NCBI GenBank assembly: GCA_004014935.1
Contig: CP025325.1
Location: 558,001 to 622,000 of the forward strand
From: Saccharomycopsis malanga
Taxonomy: Eukaryota; Ascomycota; Saccharomycetes; Ascoideales; Saccharomycopsidaceae
Direction: 5' to 3'
Length of the DNA stretch: 64,000 bases
Shown here: piece after piece, positions 37,076 to 46,061 of the stretch
Position numbering within the stretch: the stretch's first letter is position 1
How the letters are laid out: the number at the start of each line of letters is the position of its first letter
Program-made: the position numbers and the translations under genes
Notes under the pieces: model-generated
Seen by the model: only the letters and a program-made list of their open reading frames with translations
Databases searched by the model: none
Told to the model about the DNA's origin: nothing

Positions 37076-39164
37076 AAGTTGACACCCTGGAAATTATGTG
37101 AATATATGGCATAAAAGTGGTATGATGTAGAATATGATGTAGAATATGATGTAGAATATGATGTAGAATATGATGTAGAATATGATGTAGAATATGATGT
37201 AGAATATGATGTAGAATACCATATAAAATGGTATTCTAAGCACTTTCAAAAAGTGCTATACAATATCATCTTACATCGTGCTATTTCCTGCAAATAATTG
37301 CTTCATTTCAATTTCCATCAGAAAAGCAATCAATCATCAATTAGACGTGATCAACAACAGATTCTAATGAAATCTTTTTCCAGTGTCAAAATTGGCATTT
37401 GTTTTAATAATCTATATCTATCATGCATGCTGATCAATCCATCCACTCCATATATTTCAGTAACAATTCAAAATCAATTTCCAAAATCAATACAAGTCTA
37501 AACTTTTCACCGGGAGTCACATACGGATTGTTTCCCGTATTATTGGTGATCTTCTCAAGAGTAATAGAATCGTCCGAAAAAGTCATTTCAAGTAAAGAAT
37601 AATTAACGAAACAACAAAATGAAAATTGTTAAAAAAACCAATAGAAAGCCAATAGAAAATGCACTTCAATCTATTAAAATAGATATAGAATGAGTTTGGC
37701 CGGCTCAGAGAATTGGGTATTCTTGACAATATGTCCAACATTAAACAGTAAAACTTTTAGCATTTTTCAACAAAGTATTGCAAAAAATCCAATTAAAGGC
37801 TAACTTGTTACAACCCCTCCACTGGCAATATACACAACAGTGTCATCTTATTGGTACTTTTAAGGGCCAAATATCTGGTCAATCGCTAGGCGAAATACCA
37901 TTATATTTCTGTCTAACACATTCAACAGTATTAAACTTTGCAAAGCTATTCTTTCAGGCTATGAATACTGTACAATTTCAAGTAACAACCAATATAAACC
38001 TTTGCTACCAAGGACTGATGAATATTAATCGCTCAGTAGGAAGAGCTACCACCACTTACAACATTGTGATGATTGAAGAGTGAAAATAGCAAAGTCATCG
38101 AGTCTCGTACGGCAAAGCAATCCCCTAACACTGTTATAATAATTTCTTTTCTTCTTTTCTCTCACCCGTCAACCTGTTTACATATTCACAGCTCCAAAAT
38201 ACGACTCTCAGTTTATCAGGCAATGCTTTGCATTATTCCACTCTATATCAGCAGCTGCCTTGGGATAATTGATAATTGTACAAATCAAGAATAATTGGTT
38301 TGGCCAATAAATAACGATGGCTGGCAGGATTATTTGAGTAATTTGGCCAATAAGCAACGATCGTTGGCAGGATCATTTGAGTAATTTGGCCAAAATGACA
38401 TGTTAAACTATGGCATAATGTGAAAATCTTGTGAAATGTCTCAAAGTATATTTACTTGGGCATGTTCAAAAAGGACTTGTCTCATGTATTGAGAGAAGTA
38501 TTGATATTACGCTGTTAAAAGAAAAAAGAAATAATACCACCAAATTGAATGGTAAAGAATTATTTTGGTGGTCCATATTGGTTCTGACAATATTCTGTCA
38601 AAGTTGTCTTGTTACAGCATGTCAGTTGTTTCCTGGAACACCAACAGAGTCTAGATCTCAAGGCGTAAAATGGGCGTGGGCGTAAAATGGGCGTATAAAT
38701 AGGTTTGGCCAAACGGCAAGGTTTTGTTAGATAACTGAGCACCATAAAGATTATTGAATTCAAAGGCATCTCCAGCATTACTTTCATATAAACATTAATT
38801 ATCCAATTATCTCTACAGTCGTTGAACGAGATTCTTTTCTATGGAATATTTTCTCAAACGCTTATCAAATAGGCCTTGCCCAACCTCTTCAGACGCTGTT
38901 CTGTCAACTATATTGGTTATCAGAGGCGTTACAATGGAACAAGTAATAAAACAAATGATGAAATACCATCTGAAGACTGGCACTTTTTGAAGAAAAACGG
39001 TGTTTATATAGTTGTTTTGCCAAGCTTTGAATTTGACATTACTACAAGGCTCATCTGAAGTTCTGACAGACCTCTGCTCACCAGCTGGTCTAGTATTTAT
39101 ATATATATATACTTATTACCATGATACATATATACTCATTATTATGATATACGTATTGGTCTGG
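37076..39164. other. Long intergenic region, no convincing gene
   Basis: Contains a 12-bp tandem repeat (TATGATGTAGAA, about eight copies, 37124-37216) and two adjacent hairpins: TACCAT/ATGGTA at 37217-37233 and AGCACTTT/AAAGTGCT at 37241-37259. A ~53-bp direct duplication around TTTGAGTAATTTGGCC lies at 38291-38395. A TATA box (TATAAATA) at 38693-38700 precedes a 49-codon frame at 38841-38990 that I do not recognise and do not call. Confidence 0.5.
37124..37216 (+). repeat. 12-bp tandem repeat, about eight units
   Basis: Near-perfect head-to-tail copies of TATGATGTAGAA. Non-coding. Confidence 0.9.
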
Positions 39165-39312
39165 CATGGCGCATGCAGCTACATGCATGTGCATCTTTCT
39201 GCATGGGAAAAAAATTTGGATTTTTGGCAAAAATTGTCGAAATTGCCTGATTAACCCCTTGGGAAAATTGGGGATTTTTCAGTCCTGGGAGAATGGTGCA
39301 TGGCGAGGTGCA
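39165..39312 (-). repeat. Second dispersed repeat family, copy 3
   Basis: The core GCCTGATTAACCCCTTGG (about 39244-39261) is preceded by AAAAATTGTCGAAATT and followed by AAAATTGGGGATTTTT. GCATG/TGCAT-rich stretches lie at both outer ends (39167-39206 and 39294-39313). Confidence 0.7.
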
Positions 39313-39366
39313 TAAAGTTTTATTTTTATTTTTATTTTTATTTTTATTTTTTTCATTTATAAAAGT

Positions 39367-39685
39367 AATAATAATAATAATAATAATATCATATATTTCA
39401 ACATATTGTTTCGTGCTTGGTAAAGCCCAACCATGTCTTGTTGATAATAAATCTGTATATCGTTATCTTTTTATCTAATTGGTTGAAAGTAAGCACTAGA
39501 CTTTGGTCTAGGTCGTATTTTAAACGGTTTCCAATGCCTATTCAACATTGTAAAAAGCAGTGAGTAAAAGAGTCGTTTTGGGAATCGAAACAGTGTTTCT
39601 GTTGGGTCTTTTTTTCTCTTTTGTGAGAGTGCTAGATGCTAAACTAGCCTGCCTGGTCTTTTTTTCTTTTGTAAGAGCAGTGGCC
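39367..39685 (-). mobile_element. SINE copy (~319 bp) with (TAA)n tail
   Basis: Left end (AAT)n then ATCATATATTTCAACATATTG. Then come TGCTTGGTAAAGCCCAACCA, TTGGTTGAAAGTAAGC, CATTGTAAAAAGCAGTGAGT, a diverged B box (GGAATCGAAACAG) and two head modules (GGGTCTTTTTTTCTC and CCTGGTCTTTTTTTC). Strand assignment follows the B-box orientation. Confidence 0.75.
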
Positions 39686-39826
39686 TGAAAACTAGTATAT
39701 AACGAGCTTTAATTTTTACAATTATTGTCAAAGGCAGGGATTATTTGAACAATTTTGAGAGACACGATGAGCTAGCAGAGAGATCATTGTAATGACTACA
39801 ACGGGATTGGTGTATAAATTATGTAC

Positions 39827-40373
39827 CTATAATAATGATAATATCTTGTACCCCAGTACACCAGTTTCGTATATAAGCGATATATCTATGGGGGCTTGGT
39901 AAAATTCAGTAAGGAAAACCCAATCATGTCCTGTAGATCATAAACTGATTATAATCTAATCATAAACTGATTATAATCTAATCATAAACTGATTATAATC
40001 TAATCATAAACTGATTATAATCTAATCATAAACTGATTATAATCTAATCATAAACTGATTATAATCTAATCATAAACTGATTATAATCTTATCATTATCT
40101 AATCATAATCTAATCATAATCTGATCATAATCTGATCATAATCGTATATATCGTTCTTGTCATCCAATCGGTTGAAAGTAAGCCCTAAACTTTGGTCTAG
40201 GTCGTATTTTCAACGGTTTCTAATGCCTATTCAACATTGTAAAAAGCAGTGACTCGTTTTGGGAATCGAACCTGTGTTTCTGTTGGGTCTTTTTTCTTGA
40301 GAGTACTATCTGCAAAACTAGCCTTATTTCCCTTCTCCGAAAGCACCGACCACTGAGCCAAATGGCCCAGTGG
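39827..40373 (-). mobile_element. SINE copy expanded by an internal satellite
   Basis: All family blocks are present: 3' end CAGTTTCGTATATAAGCGAT, CCAATCATGTCCTGTAGATC, TCGGTTGAAAGTAAGCCCTA, CATTGTAAAAAGCAGTGACT, B box GGGAATCGAACCTGTG (40260-40275) and the head hairpin ACTGAGCCAAATGGCCCAGT (40352-40371). At 39941-40140 it carries a 22-bp tandem repeat (ATCATAAACTGATTATAATC type, about six near-identical copies then diverged ones), which lengthens it to ~547 bp. Confidence 0.82.
39941..40140 (+). repeat. 22-bp satellite inside a SINE
   Basis: Tandem copies of a unit like TAATCATAAACTGATTATAATC. The seed sequence is the SINE body segment GATCATAAACTGATTATAAT. The left copies are nearly identical and the right ones shorter and diverged. 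Confidence 0.9.
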
Positions 40374-40456
40374 CCGTTAATTACTTTTTATAGCCATTTG
40401 GCCCAATAACCGTTAATTACTTTTTATAAGCAAAAAAAAGGCAAGCGACAAGACCA

Positions 40457-42361
40457 TTAATTGTCTGGAAAGCTCAAAATAGACTGGGTGTTTTGATTAT
40501 GGACATTACGTCTTGCAAAAGATCTTCCACGATGGATAACTCGGGAAACAAAGCTCCTGGAGTCGTCGTTTGAGCGGTTCATTTGCTCAATGGAATTGTT
40601 GACTCGTTTAGTCCACCAGTTTGCGAAAAGCACGCCAGAGATGACGGCAACGATGATGACACCGAGAATACCAAACCACCAGGCAAGAGTGGTGGTGTTC
40701 TGGCCAGGAACAACAACGTTCATGCCAAAGAGGCCGGTGATGACGTTGAGAGGAATCAAAACAGTGCCTATAAGCGTGACTTTGGACAACATCAGCGTGA
40801 CTTTGTTGTTGGTGTTGAAGGACTCGACTTGGATCTGGGCAAGATAGTTTGTGTAGGACCGGGCGAGGATTTTCTCGTAGGACGACAAGTTCATGTTCAT
40901 GGTGATGATGTGGTCCTGGATGTCGCCCAAAAACAAGGCAATGTCGGCTCGGGGATGCAACGAGCCGCCCAAGTCAGGGTCTGCGGCGGAGTGGGGGCTG
41001 CTGGCCACGGTGGGGAGGCCGTGGTCGTTGCCGTGTGCGCTGGCGGCGATTATGGCGTTGTTTAGGGCTGTCAAGTTGCACAGAGTGGGGGTCAGACCGG
41101 GTTTGGAGTCCAGATCGTGGCACCGTTTGAACAACATTCTCAACACGTCTGCCTTGCCGCTTAGAAGCCTGTTGAGCGTCATGACCTTGCGTCTGGACTC
41201 GCCTATCCTGTGCAACATGCTGCTGAAGTCTGCTTCGCGGATCACAAACACCGACGCCTCGAGGACGTCGGTCTCGTAGTCGATGGCGTTGATCACCGGG
41301 AAAAACGAGTCGGTGATGTTGTCTATCAAGGCATAGCAGATCCAGTCGGAGCTCAACGGCACATAGTCTTTCAACTGCCGGATTCGGCGCCGCACGTTGA
41401 TGCCGTGGACCGCCGGGGCAAAATGGAACGTCAAGATGCCGCTTTTGAACACCACCATGTAGAAGTTGACCGGCTCCAAAAACTCCTCCGACTCGTGGTC
41501 CGATTCGAAGCTGTGGAACGTGATAAAGTAGTAGTCCTTGAAAAACTCCACCTTTTCCCGGTTCTCCGACATCCGGATGTCCTCCGCCGTCAACCGATGG
41601 ATGCCGAACGCCCTCGAAAGTATCTTGATCTCGCTGTCCGTCGCACCCCAGCAGTCAAGCCACCATACAAAGTCTCCGTCTTCCGTCCCGCCAAACAAGT
41701 CCTTTACCGACTGTCCTGGCCGCACCAACGACGGCAAGTCCGGCGAATGGATCGTCGAGCCGCCGCCCGACGTGAACAACGAAAACCGGTTTGGTATTTC
41801 CGCTCCTGGCTTTTCCATTCTTTCTGAGTCATCCTCCGGCTTCCCGTACTCCGGTTCCGACGACTCCGAATTGCCTACCAACCCCGACGATTGCCCTACA
41901 AACGCCGGTTTCTGAAGCCATTTCGGCACATATTTCAACGCCGCCTTCGAAAGCTTCCGGTTCTTCATAAACCCGAGCCTCAGACGCTTTTTCCTACAAT
42001 CAGCACTGTCCGCCGCCGTTTCCAACAGCTCGCTGGCTTTGCCCACAAAATACCGCTGCTCCTGCCGCTGCTCCTGCCGCTGCTCATCGATAAACTGCTG
42101 GAGCTCATCAAAATCAATGCCACGCAGCCTGTTGTTCTCGGGATCCATCGGAAAACACACATCTTCCTCGGTATCTACCGAACCGTCGGAATCCTCCGAG
42201 TCTACACTCGATCCACTGCGAATCGACCCTGGAACCGAACTCCGCGTGACATGTCGCGACAATTTCGGGCCTACGCCGTCTTCAAAATTACTACCCTCGT
42301 TATATCTTGGTCCTCCTTCAAGTCTCTCCAGACCCGGACCCTCTGCATTCATTTCTGTCAT
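40457..42361 (-). CDS. ALR1: Alr1-type CorA magnesium transporter
   Basis: The product is 634 aa. A long acidic, Ser-rich N-terminal cytoplasmic region precedes the CorA domain, which has DLLGWLDCWG-like and LTAEDIRMSENREKVE blocks. Two C-terminal membrane spans flank the signature G-M-N at 546-548 (ITGLFGMNVVVPG); the second span is WWFGILGVIIVAVISGVLFANWW. The GMN-VVVPGQ form and flanking LIGTVLIPLN match plasma-membrane Alr1/Alr2 more than the vacuolar Mnr2. The protein forms a pentameric Mg2+ channel. S. cerevisiae Alr1 is 859 aa; the shortening is in the N-terminal region. An E/Q-rich repeat (RQEQRQEQR) lies near residue 95. The gene is GC-rich and avoids CTG. Confidence 0.87.
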   Translation of the reverse strand: MTEMNAEGPGLERLEGGPRYNEGSNFEDGVGPKLSRHVTRSSVPGSIRSGSSVDSEDSDGSVDTEEDVCFPMDPENNRLRGIDFDELQQFIDEQRQEQRQEQRYFVGKASELLETAADSADCRKKRLRLGFMKNRKLSKAALKYVPKWLQKPAFVGQSSGLVGNSESSEPEYGKPEDDSERMEKPGAEIPNRFSLFTSGGGSTIHSPDLPSLVRPGQSVKDLFGGTEDGDFVWWLDCWGATDSEIKILSRAFGIHRLTAEDIRMSENREKVEFFKDYYFITFHSFESDHESEEFLEPVNFYMVVFKSGILTFHFAPAVHGINVRRRIRQLKDYVPLSSDWICYALIDNITDSFFPVINAIDYETDVLEASVFVIREADFSSMLHRIGESRRKVMTLNRLLSGKADVLRMLFKRCHDLDSKPGLTPTLCNLTALNNAIIAASAHGNDHGLPTVASSPHSAADPDLGGSLHPRADIALFLGDIQDHIITMNMNLSSYEKILARSYTNYLAQIQVESFNTNNKVTLMLSKVTLIGTVLIPLNVITGLFGMNVVVPGQNTTTLAWWFGILGVIIVAVISGVLFANWWTKRVNNSIEQMNRSNDDSRSFVSRVIHRGRSFARRNVHNQNTQSILSFPDN

Positions 42362-42969
42362 TTTTTAATCCAAGTCTTCTGATCATTGCAAATCCAAAAT
42401 TAAAAAAAAAAAAAAGACCCTTCTACCAATATCTATATACCATTTTTTTCCATCTGTTTATTTGGCTCTTTGCTGTTCATCGAAAAATCCCTCGATTAAT
42501 TCATCCTTTTATGCAAAAATATCCTTTGCTAATCACTCATCTTTATTGATTTGGCCTGATACATGCGTGTGGGTGCATAACATTGCATACAGATATGAGC
42601 AAAGGGGTAAACTTTGGTGGAATCTCGGTAAGATGGGTAAAATTTCCAGCAATTCGTTGAGTAATATTGTCCAATTTGGGAAACGGATATGTAAAATGTT
42701 TGCAATAGTGCCCACCTGATGGTCCAAATATGGCTCATCAAAGCAGGGCTGTAAAGATAGTATTGCGCGCCATTGTATTGCGCTGTAAAATGTCATAGGT
42801 CGGTTTCTAATGCGGGAATAATGGTCCTTTTTTCGGTTTATAAAACATTACAGTGTCAAATGATGATAGTTCATAAAGTTGGGATATCACGTGATTGATA
42901 TCAATAGTAGCAATATATGATTGGGGATTCCATTTATACATGCATCCTATGGTTTGGTTAGAAACAGCC
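42362..42969. other. Intergenic, upstream of ALR1
   Basis: ALR1 promoter with a poly-A run at 42403-42416, then unique sequence. No gene seen. Confidence 0.5.
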
Positions 42970-43472
42970 AGCAAGTCCTGGTCATCATAATCTTTTAATA
43001 AATTGAACGCTAAGCCCTCTAGAGTATCATTATTCTGATAAATTGAAAACTATGCACTGTACATTATTATTTTTAGATAGTTTGAAAGATAAGCCCTGTA
43101 CATTACCATTTTCTGATGAATTGAAAGCTAAGCACTGTAGACTATTGTTTTCTGAATATTGAACAATAAGCACTGTGGATTACCATTTTCTGATAGTCTA
43201 AAAGTAACATCTGCAGATTCTTATTTTCTGACAAATTGAAAAGCAAGCACTTTAAACTTTAGTCTAGGACGTGCTAGACAATTACACTTGTCTGTTCAGC
43301 ATCGCAAAAACTGTTCGTCTTGGGTATCGAACCCAAGGGAGTACTATCCATTAATCAATCCTCTAATTTCATTTCTTTTCCTCAAAACTAGGATCTAAAC
43401 TTTTCTGTTTGGTGGGTTTTCTCTCCTCTGAGAGGACTTGCCACTCAGCCATATAGCCTAGTAGCCTACACA
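42970..43472 (-). mobile_element. SINE copy with an internal ~39-bp tandem expansion
   Basis: The right part carries the head (CTACTAGGCTATATGGCTGA), a B-box region (GGGTTCGATACCCAAGACGA), TTTTTGCGATGCTGAACAG and CTAGACTAAAGT. The left part carries the body block CAAGTCCTGGTCATCATAAT. Between them (42999-43255) are about six imperfect copies of a ~39-bp unit around TTTTCTGATAAATTGAAAGC and TAAGCACTGTAGA, apparently derived from the body segment TTGGTTGAAAGTAAGC. Confidence 0.65.
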
Positions 43473-43524
43473 AAAATACGGAACAAAATTGAAGATTTTT
43501 CTTCTCAAGTAAATAAGCCAATAT

Positions 43525-44290
43525 TCATAGAAATGTGGTCAATACGGGCAAAAAGGTGGAAAAACGGGGTACCGGCTTTTTCCCGTGTTTTTCACCATTT
43601 TCAACCAGATTCGAAGAATTGGTGATAGAAACACCAATATATATACTTTTGGCACCGTGCGAAATGATAATCCGTTGAAAATACGCCGCTAACGATAGAA
43701 ATATGGTCAATACGGGCAAAAACGTGGAAAAACGGGGTACCGCCGTTTTCCCGTGTTTTTCACCATTTTAAATCAGATCCAACAAGATGCAACTAGTAAA
43801 GCCAATATATAGGTTTCAAAGGCCGTACTTGATGATAATCCGTTGTAAGTAAGCCGCTAACCATAGAAATGTGGTCAATACACGGAAAAACGTTGAAAAA
43901 CGGGGTACCGGCGTTTTACCGTGTTTTTCACCATTTTCGACCAGATTCGAAGAATTGGTGATAGAAACACCAATATATATACTTTTGGCACCGTGCGAAA
44001 TGATAATCCGTTGAAAATACGCCGCTAACGATAGAAATATGGTCAATACGGGCAAAAACGTGGAAAAACGGGGTACCGCCGTTTTCCCGTGTTTTTCACC
44101 ATTTTAAATCAGATCCAACAAGATGCAACTAGTAAAGCCAATATATAGGTTTCAAAGGCCGTACTTGATGATAATCCGTTGTAAATAAGCCGCTAACCAT
44201 AGAAATGTGGTCAATACACGGAAAAACGTTGAAAAACGGGGTACCGGCTTTTTCCCGTGCTTTTTACCATTTTCAACCAGATTCAAATGA
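43525..44290 (+). repeat. Satellite array: 169-bp units in a two-unit (~338-bp) alternation
   Basis: GAAATGTGGTCAATAC or GAAATATGGTCAATAC recurs at 43528, 43697, 43866, 44034 and 44203, i.e. every 168-169 bp. Unit types alternate A-B-A-B-A, and the A and B classes are nearly identical to their own kind at ~338 bp. Each unit contains AACGGGGTACCG, TTTTTCACCATTTT and an AATATATA stretch. This is unrelated in sequence to the 9.8-11.3 kb array but has the same dimeric organisation. Identical short frames recur at the period and are not genes. Confidence 0.88.
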
Positions 44291-44299
44291 CATCTTGTA

Positions 44300-45115
44300 T
44301 GCTTGGGAATAACAGAGTTTTAGCCATCGTAGCTTTGTCTGACCAGTTCAGTACCACTCCTGAGCTTATGCTATATTCTTTATGCTCATTTCTCCATTTT
44401 GTACAGAAGACGACCATGAACCTTCGGAGCACCGTGCTTACTCTGCTGACAGACTGTGCCAGTTTACTTTAACTGGTTTTGACGATTCAAGTAGGTTTTG
44501 TCGTAACTTGTACGCCATGAGATTCCCTTTTGGTTTAATGTACCTTTTCTTGCTATTTTCTTGCCACTGTTTTATCATTTTCTCATAGATAATGTTTCTA
44601 TAACCTGATATCCGGTGATGGTGAGGAACTTGCTTGCCTTGTTCGTTTTCGCTTCTCTTTTAACAATATTTCCATTGATCTTGATTTCGTGCTTAAGAGA
44701 AACCATGAACCAAGTTATTAAGGTATGGCGATATATCTCGCGTTTGTCCACTTTTCCAAAGACCTTCTCAATGTCTATAATTAGCGCGCCTACTTGGCCT
44801 TTTCTTTTCTTTACTGTTCGAACGTTTATAATTGCTATATATTTTTTGCATGACCATTATTAGACCATCTGTTTCACAATAAGCCAGTCTTGCTCCAAAC
44901 TGGTTTGAAAAGAGAGGGAGGGCAACTTTTAGTAGTCGGCTTTGTATAATCTTTTCAAGCGTCTTCGCCATAGTATTCATCAATTGGCTTGTAGGATTTT
45001 GGTCCTCCTGGTTTTCAGGACGATTAGAGTCAAAAGAGTGCTTCAATAGGCCTTGGGACCGTCTCCGCTTCATGTACACATTGTAAATGACTGCTGGTTG
45101 CTCTTTAAACCATCC
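44300..45115 (-). mobile_element. Decayed non-LTR retrotransposon (LINE) with reverse transcriptase remnants
   Basis: The minus strand around 45079-44768 translates with NPTSQLMNTMAKTLEKIIQS, then RLLKVALPLFSNQFGARLAY and CETDGLIMVMQKI. This is the stretch before RT motif A in non-LTR elements (usual form P-I-S-L-L-N-x-x-x-K-x-L-E-K-I ... N-Q-F-G-F-R). Further along, in another frame, GALIIDIEKVFGKVD (about 44800-44755) matches motif A. The element is interrupted by frame changes and incomplete: neither an endonuclease domain nor an intact 3' end is visible. Its clade is uncertain; it does not look like the Zorro (L1) elements of Candida. The 169-bp satellite abuts its 3' side. Confidence 0.72.
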
Positions 45116-46061
45116 AACTTGTAGCCGTCCGTGATTTTGCCGCTTTTTTCTTGTTCAACTACTTTGCTGCCTTGGTTCCCTTCTCAAGGGTGATTTGCTG
45201 ATTGTCACTAACAGGAGAAATTGTTTCTGTTCGATTTGTCCTGGCAGTGTAGGTGGAAATCTTGGATATATAACAATTATCTCCATATGAGCGGAAATAT
45301 CAGTTAGAAAGGCAAATGATGAAAAAGATGATCAGAAGGAGAATTATGAAAGTAATAAGAGAGTAAAGAAGATAAGAAATTTGAAAAGAGAATATAGAAG
45401 ATAAGGAATTTGAAAAGAGAATAAAGAAGACGATAAAGAATCAGAAAAAGACAATAAAGTATTAACGTTACCTTCATTTATTGATGAGAAGAACGCCAAC
45501 AGATATATTTTTGTATCCATTGTAAATTTTTCCCAGCATTGCAAGGCTCGTCCCCAAAATGTCTGCCTCCGATGACACCAGTGCCATCTTCATGACACTG
45601 GTGTCATCAACAGGCGGTCAAGAAAACCAACAAGTATGGGTGGTGGCCAGGTTTCAATAGAAGAACGGTGTCGTTTGGGAGGAAACGCAGATATTGCTAT
45701 TGCTTTTCAATACTTGTCTTTCTTTATACCTTCCTACTTGAAATATTTATACGCTGCCCAGCTTGATTCCAAAAGGTTTTTTCGTTAATCTGCTTTTGCT
45801 TCTTGAACCTGTTCAATCATAATGGGGCCCCAAATTTGAACGTTTCTTTATAAAGAATCAATAGAAACAACTAATAACTGGATTTAGTGCGACCATGTAG
45901 CAAGTGGCACATTTTTTGCTGACGAAGAGGCCGTATACTACAGAGAAATGATCAGAATCCATGGCAGGGATATCTGTGGCTTTTAGATATCCAATGAGTT
46001 GATTAAATATGTAAATACACATTTACACCAAATATATCTATTACAAAACCATCACAAACCG
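45116..46061. other. Intergenic, 3' side of SNT2
   Basis: No gene seen. Contains purine-rich low-complexity DNA (45310-45460) and a perfect 13-bp inverted repeat at 45571-45608. Confidence 0.5.
45571..45608. repeat. Perfect 13-bp inverted repeat
   Basis: GATGACACCAGTG (45571-45583) and CACTGGTGTCATC (45596-45608) are exact reverse complements separated by 12 bp. It could be a cruciform, a dimeric protein site or a leftover of a terminal repeat. Confidence 0.7.

Noticed and set aside
38431-39058. Small frames at 38431-38685, 38841-38990 and 38876-39058
   Set aside because: A TATA box lies nearby but the frames overlap, are short and match nothing; kept only as a note in the intergenic entry.
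39941-40140. CRISPR-like array
   Set aside because: Units are contiguous with no unique spacers, and this is a eukaryotic genome.
43500-44290. LINE 5' UTR monomers
   Set aside because: The adjacent LINE runs on the minus strand, so the array is at its 3' side, and it is also a regular satellite in its own right.
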